In this document: positions 29,935 through 42,400 of the stretch, piece by piece
Layout of the letters: each line of letters opens with the position of its first letter
How positions within the stretch are numbered: position 1 is the stretch's first letter
Assembly: GCF_963675165.1 (NCBI RefSeq)
Contig: NC_087385.1
Coordinates: forward strand, 5,132,412 to 5,196,411
Length of the DNA stretch: 64,000 nucleotides
Reading direction: 5' to 3'
Origin: Halichondria panicea
Lineage: Eukaryota > Porifera > Demospongiae > Suberitida > Halichondriidae
Notes under the pieces: generated by a model
What the model saw: the letters and a program-made list of their open reading frames with translations, nothing else
Databases searched by the model: none
What the model was told of the DNA's origin: nothing
Program-made: the position numbers and the translations under genes

Positions 29935-32900
29935 CTACACAGTCAGTGTTTGTTTTGTGAGGGACGATCTCGAGTACCAGAGAGGATAGTTAGTGAAGAA
30001 CAGGATGACCAGTCGCACTCGAGTGATCACCGAGTAACCGGGACCATATCTGTAGAGGGTGTGTGTGTGTGGTTAGAATTTGTGGTTAGAATTTGAGATG
30101 AAGTGCACGTAACCATACATATATAGATATAAGAGGGAAGGGGATTGGAAACAAAGCACGCGCACAATCACTTCTGCCAAAAGTTGATCTGTATTTCGCA
30201 GCAGGAAATATTATTATTATCATTCACAGCTCCCCACTGGGATTCTTAGTCCTGTGCTGAGTATCCACGCCTACTGTGCATCATATACATGTAGAAGCGT
30301 TGTGTATGTCACCAGGAGCTTGGAAGCTTTCAAATTAAGGCAGTTTTTTGAGTGTTGTATTATCGTTTCAGCTCTATCTAGTGGCTTTTTGTACCTTCTA
30401 CAAGGAGAGGCTGTGACTACAGTACAAAATATTAGTGATTCCCTCTTTCTTATAGCTAGGCATTGTATGTAAGTAAAATCAAAGCCACTTGCATGGCTTT
30501 AGGTTGGTAATTCAGTAATATTTATTTTTGTCTTAAGCTGGTTTTGAAATGCAGACTCTTTGTGTACCCACTTAGAAAGTTATATCAGTGATTGAATGTA
30601 GGTAAATGTCTCTTTGTATTCATTGATAGTTTATTTATTGTTCGAGTTTATACAGGTGAAAAGAATGAAAAACTAAGATTGTTGAATTAGCTGGGGCTAA
30701 TAAAAGCCGCTCTTGAACAATGGCCTCTCTCAAATTGTAGCTTCCTCTGCCAGCAAAAAGTAGCCGCAGCCTCTGATCAAGTATATACGGTATACACTAT
30801 TCCCATTTCACTATTTCACTATTATTATTATGTGTGTTAATAGCACACATAGCTTCAGATACCAAGAGTACAATGTTAGTTAAAATGACCATTAGACAGA
30901 AACAGCTAGCTATATAACTTCAGGGTAAAATAACAGTACGCATAGTATGCATGCATGACTGAATGCACACAAACCTTTTCTTCCTGTAAGCTCCTCCACG
31001 ACCTTCCGAGTCAAAGTACGTGGTCTCTAAACGGGATATTTGAAGAAGCTGCTGCCCTGTGTTCTGACAAAACACACAAAGTAATCGACTGACAGCTAAA
31101 TGGTTGACCAATGAACAGGCAACCTGTAATGGTACACAGAGCACAAAACTTACCATGGCAGCGAAAACCATAGCAACACAGTTACACAATGCCAGCATCA
31201 TGACAGCTGTTTGGTCAGTGAAACCAACCTGAGTAAGAGTGTATGTAAGTGAGGTGGTAGGTACATATATAAGCATCAGAAAGACAAGAATACGTACATG
31301 TAGGGTACTAAGACTTTAGACTATGCTAAACACTTACCGACAGCATTCCCCAAAAGCTGTCATCTCCACCAACTTTCCCCATCACTAGTGTGCGTGTGTG
31401 TGTGTGTGGAGGGGGGGAAGGAATTCCAGTTTAGACTACAATCAAATCAAGATAGCTAGCTAGCGACAGTACTGTAAGAGGTAATTATGCTCTAGCTAGT
31501 GTACCTAAAACACAAATATATATACAGTCTATGGTAGTAGGTAACTCACTGGAGAGTGAGTGATAGATGAACAAGAAGCTGTCCAGTACGAGGCACATCA
31601 TGAACACTACAAAGTAGCGATGACTGTTGTACCCAACACAGCGAGTCAGCCACATGCAATGGTGGTCAAACCCTCTGCAGCAGCTATCACACAGCTTGCA
31701 GTGTTTGGTGAACTCTGAGATCACTATCTGTAGTGTGTGTGTGTGTGTGTGTGCGTGGTCTCTACAGTTGCCTTTTGGACTCATTGCCTCACTCTACTGA
31801 CATCGCCACCTAGTTTGATATTTGCTGGAACTTGCTAGGGCAACAAACTACAATGACTTTTGTGTATGTACATGTGTGTGATATACAGTGGAACATCTGC
31901 AGAGGAAAAAGGATAATACCCTCAAAAAGCCACGCACGCACACACACACACACTCACTTCACACTTGGCACAGAACACTTGACTACTATCACTGTCCTTC
32001 AGATGAGTGATTCCCTCTAGGTCACTGTTGGCTTGTCTGGCCACGTCCACAATAGACTGTAAAGTGTCACAAGTCAATCATAACCTGTTGCAAAGTTGCA
32101 CATGCAGAGCTAGTTGTGCTAGAGCAACTTTTTTCAACCTAGCTACATGTACCTTGTAAATGCCAGTTGAATTTAACAAATAACCTCACCAATGGTCTCC
32201 CATCTTTTCCAAGCTTTCCAACTGTATCAATCCCTGGATCAGACCACCTCAGTTTGCTGTTAGTGTGTGCGTGTAGGGTGCATGGTAGTAAGGGTATATA
32301 CAGATCTCATACACAGTACTGGGCACTCTCACAAAGCTAGCAGCAAAGAATGGTTGCTGTGTATCGACTCACAAATAGAGCAGCTGAGCAGTTATTGAGC
32401 TGGCTGTCAATATGATGAACGATAGGGCATAATCAGGCCACAACAGTGGGAGGAGTCAAGGAAACTATCAGGAACAATCTGTATCACTGGCACAAACTTA
32501 GAATAAGTAAGTAATTGACAGCACGTCTCTGGTGAAATGGGAACGTTATACTAGTAGCTCAGGGCAATACATACTTATATATAATGAGTCGCAAGTCGCA
32601 ATAGAAAATACGGTTTGAGGATATCAAAGAAGATTCTGAGCAAGTAGAGTAGACAAGTGAGTGCAACCCCCACCACGAGTGCCCCCAGTAGGAGTGGGTT
32701 GGGCCAGCCGACAGGATGGGGGATCCGATGCAGGGTGAGGGGGAGGAAGAAGCCAAGGACAGCGATTGTCAGTGCCACAACAAGCCCCACTGGCTGGTGG
32801 ATGTGGGTAAAGGCCACCAGTGCCAGAAGCAATGTTACTCCTGTACGTATGTGTGCAGGTGTGTAGTGCGTGTGGGTACAATTAATAGTGTGAGCATGTT

Positions 32901-34723
32901 AGTGAACTAGGCTGTTGATGGAACTACTAATGAATGGGTATGTGTGTGTTGTGTTTACAACTCACCTCCTAGCAGTGAGAAGAGGACCCACCATACCCAT
33001 GGAACCAACCTCATGTAGTCAGGTGAGTTAGACCACTTCTCCAGCCTCTTGGCAAGCAGCCTGTGACTGAATTGAGAGAGAGAGACCATCAAGCCAATGA
33101 GAACTAAATTGTACACATAATATGTGGATGAAGTGAGTGTTATGCAGGACTTAGGTAAACCAAGCTAGGCCACTTAAATACATACAAACTGTAAGCACAT
33201 TATGCAGGAACTAGAGTACTGTCAACCCAGAGCACAAGCATCAACCTACTCCTCTTGCTGTCCCCTCTTAGCTATGTCCAGTGGAGTGAGCCCATTCTTC
33301 TCCCTCTGTTTGAGAGGGTCTCTCTTCCTACCCAGTGTCTTGCTGAGCAGGATCCAGCACATCTCACTATGCGTGTGTGTGGTGGGACAGGTTTATTCTG
33401 TAGCCTGAAGAGGTATTGACATTCACAAAAACTACAGACCCCTTCCCATCAAATAATGGACATTTCCTCTTAAAGTGGCTATGCTGGTGCATCTTTGTGT
33501 TCCCGGCCAACATTATATTTCGTCCCTCAACTATTAAAATAGCTGGAGATGTGGTACCGCCATGCACTCACACACTTCCGTGCTTTGCTGCATAGTGTAC
33601 AGCTGTGAGTCCATCCTTATTCGAAGCACGCAAGTCACATCTCTAAAATCAAAATGAGAATTAAACACTGTGACATGAACACAGGCTGGAAAAAGTCACA
33701 TTGTACATTGTACCTTGTGTCTTATGAGGTAGCCCACTGCTTCAAGTTTATGATTCGAAGCTGCCAAGTGCAGGGGTGTGTTACCTCTGTGTATGTGGTG
33801 GGGGGTAGTAGTGTGTGAGGGTGTGTGAGAGGTGACTCACTGATTATCAGTAGCCCTGAAGTTTAGACCTCCTCTCTCAGACAAGTAATGGAGGATGTGA
33901 CTGTAAAAGGAGATCAACCAACCTCTCAACCAACACCACACACACACTGACAACACAACACACTAGAGCAGTGACTCACACAGCTCCTGCCTTTGCAGCG
34001 TAGTGCAGTGCTGACTGGCCATGGCTGTCCACTAAACTCAGGTCAGCCCCACACTCACACAGTCTGTGCACCACGTACAGGTTACCAGTCTAAACCAGAC
34101 AACAACAACAAAATTAGTTTTGAAAAAACTCCACATGTAAGGAATGAGTAAGGGACTTACATAATCACCCTAAGGTACCATAGCAACTTCTATTTCAGCA
34201 GGCTCACCTCAGAAGCGAGCATGAGTGGAGTCTCCCCTCTCGCTGCTCTGGTGTCTACTATTGCTCCGTGATGGACCAGCATGTTGATCAGAGGCATGCT
34301 GCAGCGCTTGGTAGCACAGTGCAGGGGGGTGTAGCCAAACTGGGGCTCTACAGACTCTGTGTGTACGAAAGTAAGTACAGACCAAGTGGTGACTATATTA
34401 CGTGCACGAGAAGAACTCTAAAAAATGAATCTCTAGATAAGTTAGCTATGGACTTCATGGACGTCAAGCAGCTCTCTCACGTGGAACAAAAGGGTAAAAG
34501 CTTGCTTGATTTTGATTTTCAGTATGAATAGAACTCACATACCCAGACAGAGTGGGTGTGCGGTCACCACAGCTTCCACCTCATCCACAGTCAGGTTGGG
34601 ATTGTAGATGGCCGCATGGACAGTAGGGAGGGTGTCCAGAGTGGGCGTGGCCTCCCAATCCTCGGACACTTCTTCAGCAGGATACAAGTCCACCCTCTCG
34701 TACGCCTCTTCATCAGAACTCAT
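29935..34723 (-). CDS. ankyrin-repeat DHHC palmitoyltransferase, gene A (ZDHHC17/13-like)
   Basis: 17 exons; model 34543-34723, 34208-34356, 33980-34089, 33841-33900, 33714-33786, 33572-33642, 33250-33366, 32966-33066, 32625-32840, 32373-32445, 32190-32256, 31958-32056, 31550-31727, 31338-31384, 31154-31228, 30975-31063, 29935-30049; sums to 606 codons, in frame throughout. S-acyltransferase that transfers palmitate to cysteines of client proteins, expected in Golgi/endosomal membranes. Six ankyrin-type repeats (GYTPLHCATKRC, GQSALHYAAKAG, GNTPLHLAASNH, GLTAVHYAAKHG, NGLTPLDIAKRG), four membrane spans, then the cysteine-rich domain FCAKCE...KHCKLCDSCCRGFDHHCMW and two more spans. The usual Pro after DHHC is Met. 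Intron 9 (32446-32624) is AT-AC. Start at MSSDEEAYER; an upstream in-frame ATG at 34753 is possible. Human ZDHHC17 is about 630 residues. Confidence 0.9.
32446..32624 (-). other. AT-AC (U12-type) intron in gene A
   Basis: Intron begins ATATCCTCAAACC and ends TTTCCTTGACTCCTCCCAC on the minus strand. ATATCCT is the U12 AT-AC donor, TTCCTTGAC the U12 branch-site consensus, about 11 bases before the terminal AC. Removing exactly this piece joins RIFF to LWPDYALSF in frame and avoids a TGA directly upstream of the exon. Confidence 0.8.
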
Positions 34724-35065
34724 TATCCAAACCTCTTGTTGATCTACATGCATGTGCAGTATACAGACTTAATTTGATCACTCTAACACATGCTACAGCT
34801 CACAATCAAGATCAGCAGCATAGCATAGATAGACGTAGACAGGATCTAGGAGTACGTGCAGGTTCGCCTCTTCTTCTGGGAAATTAATTGGTGGGAGGGA
34901 GGTGGATTTGCATGATATGGTAATGGTCGTCAAAATAATAGGCGTGGTCCCCTTGGCCCGAGCCCTAGAGCTAGAGACTAGAGAGATCTTAGCTCTTTAA
35001 CTGCCTAGCTCCAGAGCAGAACCTCCTCTGCTGGCCAGCTGCTCTAGCTCTATAAAAAAATCGAA
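34724..35065. promoter_or_regulatory. bidirectional promoter between ankyrin-DHHC genes A and B
   Basis: About 340 bases separate the two divergent start codons. A 'ctctataaaaaaa' A/T-rich box lies 10-20 bases before the gene B ATG. 'agctctag'-type repeats (agagctagagactagagagatcttagctc) form short mirror/inverted phrases in 34965-35055. No other motif is claimed. Confidence 0.5.
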
Positions 35066-38000
35066 ATGTGCTCTCATGGTGAAGAAATGAAGGACGACAG
35101 TGGGATTGGGAAGGCTCCTCCCACTCTTGAGAGCACTCTTCCCTCATCCCCCCTCACCCTCCCTGACATCCATGCGGCCATCTACAATCCCAACCTGACT
35201 GTGGATGAGGTGGAAGTTATGGTGACGGCACACCCACTCTGTCTGGGTATGCGTGAGCTGTACGATCTCTGATTTTTTGTTCTTTATTCATTCGAAAAAC
35301 TCCACAAGATATAGTATAGTATAGTAGTAGTAGATATTCAGCATCTCCAATAAATATTTATAAGTTAACCCAAATACATAATAATTTAAGCATACTAGAA
35401 CAGTAACAGGGATTGGAAACAAAATTTTTGAGTGAAATACTCCGCGTTTATATAGAGTGTGGCTAAAACTTGACTGCCCTACGATGTGCTGTACGTCGAA
35501 ATAGTGACATTGATCACTGTTCAATGTTGATTATGCTAAAAAGCAAAGAGAACCTAGCTCTACATGGTCGACTAAGCCACTCAGCCACTATCACCAAGCA
35601 AATAAATGCTGTACAAGAAGGAATAGCCCTTTAATAATATGAAGTCGTAGGAAGTCAAGGCCCGTGATGTGTCTAAAGCAGTTTGAAGGATTATACTGCA
35701 AACGATTATGAGAATAGTACAGCTTATCCATAGTATGAAACCACGTAACAATCATAACGCTAAGTGTTTCAACCGTTCACACAGGAAGACATAATCGTTT
35801 CCAATCCCCTTCCTTCTCTATCTTATGAATTAAGTAAGGAAGCACTTCCTTAACATACTTACACATGCAGAGTCTGTGGAGCCCCGGTTTGGCTACACCC
35901 CCCTGCACTGTGCTGCCAAGCGCTGCAGCATGCCTCTGATCAACATGCTGGTCCATCACGGAGCAATAGTAGACACCAGGGCAGCGAGAGGAGAAACTTC
36001 ACTCATGGTCGCTTCTGAGGTGAGCAGGACACCTGGTCCTCTGCAGTAAGAGCTTTGGACTATAATCACTAGGTTTATGGGTGCCTAGGTTCCTAAGTTG
36101 AGTATTTTCAGTTTAGTTTACCAGATACCGAGTACTAGTACAAGAAGAGGGCTTGTTCACTGCTAAATCACCTACAGTGCATGTAATTTTCATAATGTAT
36201 TCACCACTCAATTATCACCCCCCTCCTCCACACACACAGTCTGGTAGCCTTTATGTGGTGCACACGCTGTGTGAGTGTGGGGCTGACTCGAGTCTAGTGG
36301 ACAGTCATGGCCAGTCAGCACTGCACTACGCTGCAAAGGCAGGAGCTGTGTGAGTCACTGCTCTAGTGTGTTGTGTTGTCAGTGTGTGTGTATGGTGTTG
36401 GTTGATCTCCTTCTACAGTCACATCCTCCATTACTTGTCTGAGAGAGGAGGTCTGAACTTCAGGGCTACTGATAATCAGTGAGTCACCTATCACACACCC
36501 TCACACACTACTACCCCCTCCCCCCCACACACACAGAGGTAACACACCCCTGCACTTGGCAGCCTGGCACCTCAAACTGGAAACCATTGAATACCTTATG
36601 AGACACGAGGCAAGTAAAAAATAATACGTACAGAGTCGGATAACTGAGTGTCCTGTTACAAAGTATGTACATAGTCATGTGATGTATTCTTGACTTATTC
36701 ACTATCCAGAGATGTGAGGTAGCAGCCACAAACCAGGACGGGCTTACAGCTCTGCATTATGCAACCAAGCATGGGAGCATGTGAGTCAATTATTACACCA
36801 GTCTCGTGGTAGCTAACCTATCATTATTGTTTGCATATTCCATCGGGTGATTGTACACTAGTACACTAAACCAAACCCATATTCCCGGTTTTACCTTCGT
36901 ATATTATATACACACACATTAGTGAAATGTGCTGGATTCTGCTCAACCAAGAACAGAACATAGTGACAAAGCTTCTCCATCAGAGGGAGAAGAATGGCCT
37001 CTCCCCGCTGGATATAGCCAGGAAAGGACACAAACAAAAGTAGGTTGTGCACTATATGTAAACTGTGTACACAGTACACTAGTCACTATTGACTGTTTTC
37101 TTCAATGCAGACACAATCTGCTCTCTAAGAAGCTGGACCAGTGGTCAGACTCACCTGGCTACATGAGGTTGTATCCATGGGGGTGGTGGGTCTTCTTCTC
37201 GCTGCTGGGAGGTGAGTCGTTAACACAACTCATACAAAACAGTAGTTGCTTATTATAACCTATTATACCTACCACCATCAATTGTGTAGCCGTCGGTGCT
37301 TTCTTTATCAACAGTACAGTTAGTACAATGTATTACACCACACACACTCAGGATTGACGATGACCCTAGCCTTGCTAGCCATCACTCAACTCTTCCAGCC
37401 AGTGGGTTTCGTGCTGTCGCTAGTGATACTACTCCTGGGCTTCTTCCTCCCTCTCTCTATGCACCGGATCCCCCACCCTGCTGGCTGGCCCAACCCACAA
37501 ATGGTGGGTGCTCTCCTCGCTGGAGTCACCCTCACAACCTTTAACTACTTTAAGAGAGTCTTTCATGATATCCTTATTCACTGTTAGTACTTCCGCTCTG
37601 TCATGCTCTGTTAGTAGCAGAAGATTAAATATACAGTACCAAATGTTCTGCATTTCAGAGGGTCCACTGTAGTAACTTTAATTAGCAGTTTTTCTATCGA
37701 AGTACATGTTTTCTTGACTCCTCTCACTGGTGTGGCCGGACTATTACCTGTCGTTCATCATCATGGCAATCATTGGATTCACAGCTCTTGTGATCTACTT
37801 GTAAGTCTTTTTGTCAATGATGATCAAACCCTTGCTAAATGACCTCACACGTACACACATACAGCAAACTGAGGAGATCTGATCCAGGTTTTGATAAAAT
37901 CGGGAAATTAAGCAGTGATGGAAAGCCATTTGTAAGTGTCGATCAATATTATTGCATTATGTACAAGCAATATGCAACCATGTATAGATGTAGAGAAATA

Positions 38001-39242
38001 ATCTGCAAACAGAAGTTCACATGCTTTCATTCACACGTACGTACACGTATAGTCCCTTCGCAGGATTTTAATTGATATGTGTTTGTCATGTGACTATACA
38101 GACGATCGTGGACGTTGCTAGACAAGCCGAGACCAGTCCTCACGGGTTCGCCTACATGGAGGGTAAAGACCTGAGTGGGGACACTCTTCTATTCTGTACC
38201 AAGTGTGAGGTGAGTGGGTGTAGTACACAGCTAGTACTCTTTGACACTCTGGTTCCTCTAGCAGCACAAGTGCACACCTGCATTATAATTATCTGTAGAG
38301 GTTGTTCTGTATTGGGGCAGTCCTTTGTCGGAGGTGACACTGTATTTGTGTTACAGATAGTGATCCCGGAGTACACCAAGCACTGCAAGCTGTGCCAGGG
38401 TTGCTGTCGAGGGTTTGACCACCATTGCACCTGGCTATCCTCCTGCATAGGATACAAGAATCATCGCTTGTTTATCATCTTTGTGTTTAGTCTCATGATT
38501 GATAACTTCCTGTACGTCTACCACGCTTTCACCAGTAAGTTACTGTTGTCTCTTATTGTGTACTTGCTGACTTGCTGACTCACATGCAATTCTATGGTAT
38601 TATAATATCAATTGCCTAATACGTCATAATGTACTCACACGCACACATTCACAGTGATGTTGAGATTAGGAGGTGACAATGGATTCTGGGGAGTGTTGTC
38701 AGTAAGTGCATTCAACTCTCCATACCCAATCACACGTACTGGTACTCAATTTACCCATGTAATAATTATAATGTGTTTTGATTTTTGATGTACGTATACT
38801 ATTAAGTTATGAACACGGCCGATTGTTATCTCTGTCCGTCCAGGTGAGTTTCAATGATGAGTCAGCTGCCATGCTGCTCCTACTATGCAACCTGTTGACT
38901 GGTCTCTATGCTGCCGCGGTGAGTCGAGTGATTGATATCGTTCTCCTCTTACCTTGACACCATTCTTTCTGTCTCTAGAACCTCTGGGAACAGATCATGC
39001 ACATATCACGTAGAGAGACTGGCTACTTCGACTCTAATGGAAAAGTACCATACAAGAAGAAACGGTATGCTCCTTTTATAATTATAGTTGTTGACTAACC
39101 TCTCTCTACGCATACACACACCCTCTACAGATATGGTCCCGGTTACTCGGTGATCACTCGAGTGCGACTGGTCATTCTGTTTTTCACCGACTATCCTAAC
39201 TGGTCCAGATCGTCCTCAAAAAAACTAACACTAACTGTCTAG
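35066..39242 (+). CDS. ankyrin-repeat DHHC palmitoyltransferase, gene B (ZDHHC17/13-like)
   Basis: 17 exons: 35066-35246, 35871-36019, 36240-36349, 36419-36478, 36537-36609, 36710-36780, 36923-37039, 37111-37211, 37352-37567, 37728-37800, 37865-37931, 38102-38209, 38357-38534, 38655-38701, 38844-38918, 38979-39064, 39131-39242; 607 codons. Fourteen exons have exactly the same length as in gene A, including exons 1-11; only 12, 16 and 17 differ, which supports both models. Ankyrin repeats (GYTPLHCAAKRC, GQSALHYAAKAG, GNTPLHLAAWHL, GLTALHYATKHG, NGLSPLDIARKG), spans WWVFFSLLGG and LALLAITQLFQPVGFVLSLV, then FCTKCE...KHCKLCQGCCRGFDHHCTW. The Pro after DHHC is Thr. Intron 5 uses a GC donor (GAG|GCAAGT), intron 9 is AT-AC, intron 1 holds a MITE. 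Divergent to A, so an inverted duplication; protein divergence is well beyond allelic. Confidence 0.9.
35405..35826 (-). mobile_element. MITE family A, copy 3, decayed, inverted
   Basis: Within intron 1 of gene B. The right end has 'aatcgtttccaatccccttccttctctat' and the left end 'agggattggaaacaaaattt'; the inside reads antisense to the part of copies 1/2 around 'gatcaatttcaccatttctatgtacagca' and 'cgtggttt..agcttatcc'. About 420 bp, so internally deleted. The left terminal CATAGATTG is missing. Confidence 0.75.
37568..37727 (+). other. AT-AC (U12-type) intron in gene B
   Basis: Begins ATATCCTTAT, branch region TTTTCTTGACTCC, ends CTCTCAC. Joining exon 9 to exon 10 gives RVFHVVWPDYYLSFII in frame. 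The exon lengths on both sides (216 and 73) equal those of gene A. Confidence 0.8.
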
Positions 39243-39440
39243 CTTACAAAAACCATAATTATTAACTGTCTAGACAGCTTACAAATTATTTCCATTTTAT
39301 ATACATAATAATACCAGCTTTTAACGACATTTATACAAGTCATGTAAACGTATACATTGTATTTTGCAGACAGATATTTTCACATAATATGGTACAATAA
39401 TTATGCAAAAATAATGATAAATTTATGTTCTATATAATAC
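39243..39440. terminator. 3' intergenic gap between convergent genes
   Basis: Only 198 bases lie between the stop codons of gene B (+) and the WDR43-like gene (-). AT-rich; the region must hold both polyadenylation signals. 'aataataatacc' and 'ttaataaactcc' (reverse: none clear) are the nearest matches; I cannot fix the sites. Confidence 0.4.
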
Positions 39441-42400
39441 CTATCTAATAAACTCCATGCTAGCTGAATGCTCAGTTTCCATAGCAACAGAGCTGTGATC
39501 TGATTGGATGGCTTCTTCGGACAAGCTGCTCTCACTGCCACTGCTCGCGCTCCAGTCGTCATCCTGCATAATCACCATAAATTATACTGTAGACGGTGCG
39601 CGCATGTTCAACTTACTGAAGATTCTGTGTCGTGTTGATGAGCTGCTGGTCCAACTGAGTTTTCTGAGAAATAAAATACAAAATACTTACAACACGTGTA
39701 TTGCAGTCAATCCTGAAGAAGGCTAACTGCTATGTACGTAAAGGTTTGGATCCAGGTCCCAAATGAACAGTGCGTAGTCAAGTATAAACAACCACTCAAC
39801 AAAGGCCACCTTTAGATAAAAGCCAAAAATTTGTTACCCAAGATTTCAAAGTCAACTATTTAGATAGTGTTACTTAACTCACCTCCTACAGTAACAGTGA
39901 CAAGGGGAGTGGTCAACTGGGCGTGGTCTTGCTCAGAGTTGTCAACAGCAGCAGCCTGGGTGAGCATGAGGTCCAGCTTCCCTTGGATGCGAGAAAGACG
40001 ACTAAAAGTTCCAACTCGAGCATCTAGTAGTTGATAGAGACCACTCAGTGAATCAACTAAGTGTGGGACCTGTGAGGATGCATGTGGGGATTGTGATGAG
40101 GTGTGTGTGGGTGGAGCTCACAGTCATGAGGTAGGCAGTGTGAGTGGTAAGGATGGTTCGTATCCACAGACTCAGCTCCAGGCCACGCCCAGGCTGAAGC
40201 TGGAGCATCTCAATCAGCTGTGTAGAGCGAGTGTGGTGTGTGGATCTACAGTGAATCAATGGCTAAGAGAATTGGAATGCAAATAAGTACAGTTACTAAA
40301 ATAAAGAGTTGGCAGTTTCGACACAAATGCTAGCGCAGTACATGTATATGTGTACACAAATGCAACTGCTCTGGACGGTATCATGTACTGTACATGTAAA
40401 GTTCCACAACATGCTATTTCCAATGTATGGTACAATTGTGCCGCGACTAGAATAAAAGGCTCGCTACTGTATTCTGAACCACCTTTCTAAGGAATGGCAG
40501 TACAACAGTGACTGGTAGTCTTCGTATGGTTGCCCTGATAATCTTCTCCTTGTGCACTCGTAGCACCTCCTCCAATAACTTTCCATCACCACTAGCAACT
40601 GCCTGTGTCAACAGCTGAGTCAGTGATTCTGATGTGGGGAGGCTAGATGATTTCTGCAACGAGTTAAAAGTAGGGCTGAATCCTTGAAAAGCCAGCCTGC
40701 ATTTCTGTATACACAATAAAATGCATAAAATTACATCTTGCCTGTTTTGAAACTGGTTCAAGCCGATCGCTGAGTGGAATACTATCTTCAATCGGATTGG
40801 TGGATTTTTTAGCATGTGTAGTTTTTACGGTCATATTTTCTGGTCCTAGTATAGTGACTGTGCTGTCTGTGACCTTTGACCTCTTTGTGGACTGCTGACC
40901 CAACAATAACCCACTAGATGAACCTTCTCGTATCAAACACACACTGCGTTCTGATTGGTCAAAATCCTGTCAAATGTAAGCAGACACTAAGCCCATGAAA
41001 AACGATTTTTTGCAACTCACCAATGTCTCAAAATGGGGGCGGATGTGTGAGGTGTGTGCCAGTGTGAGGGTAGTGGAGAGGTGGGTGGTAAGGACAGGGA
41101 GGGGAGTGGGGGTAGATTCCTGTAACATGTACATAACATGGCTGAATAATCAATCACACAGAAAAAATGTCTTACTTTTGTAGCTTCTGTAACAAACTGT
41201 ACTGATGAAAATGCCGTGACTGCTTCTGTAGTCTGATCTGTCAGTGATAATTTAAACAAGTGACACGTTCCCTCAACAGATACAGCGGCTACTTCCACAG
41301 TCTGGAGGAAACAAAAATGAAAGAAAGACAACAGTTAGGGGCAATAACCAACATCATCTGATTTGCTGACTCGTAGATCACATGACTTGATCTCCTCATC
41401 ACATGATATTGTACCCACTGCTTTACGAGACTTCGTTGAGAATCTCCTGCAGAAAAAATACCTGATCACTATGCACAGTCTATGAAAGCTCACTCAATAT
41501 ATGTACTGTAGAAATACAAGTAGAGAGCTCACTCTATAACATGCTTCAACTCACCAAAGGTTGACGTTCCTGTCATTGATAGCAGCCGACATAAAGGTGT
41601 CCTCACCAGCAAACTTTAGCCAGGATATGTCAGTGCTGTGCCCAGTGAATTTCTGCAGAGAGAGGAGACAGATAATCATATATAGTAAAATGCACTGGTC
41701 TCAGGTGGGAGCAGAGAGACATGTATAATCACTAAAAATCATATGGGCATGACATCTGAGGGTACAGCACTGCATAATTATGCAGCCTAGGGAACAGATT
41801 ATGTGGTTTGGAATGTATTGTCCTACCTGCAGCATGGTGTAGTCCGAGAGGTTCCACATCTTAATACTGCGACCAGCACTGAGGATAATCTCATCATTAC
41901 TATGGCAACAAACAAAAGTTACAGCATGACGATCTGCCTTCCATTTATGTTGAGCAGTACCCTCAACCAAGTCCCACTCAATCACATGACTGTCATGTGA
42001 CCCAGAGTAGAGCACTTTCTTTCCCCAACTCACGCCGGTTACAATATCACCATGGGAACTCTATAAAATCAATACAATGACATTAACAAATTTTCCAAAT
42101 TACTGTACTAACCAAAGTGACTTCTTTCTCTCCTTTAGTTACATTCCATATAACGATGTCCTTGCCAACAGCAACGGCCAAGAGGGATTGACTAGGAGTG
42201 GAGCTCTTTCTCTTTCGTTTCTGCATGCATGGATGAAGGAGACAGCACATGCACAGTCATGTCAGTCACAGACCAAAATGCATCTTCAATGTTTCGGTTT
42301 AACTAACTAAAATACACATCACATTTACAGAAACTACTCAACACACATACTAACCTCACTACATACATTTATATTTATAATGCTGCACACACACACACGT

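Noticed and set aside
30050-30974. Possible separate gene between exons 16 and 17 of gene A (frame 30254-30472)
   Set aside because: It lies in intron 16; part of it is repeated at 22650-22980 together with the exon 17 copy, and no domain or splice structure supports a gene.
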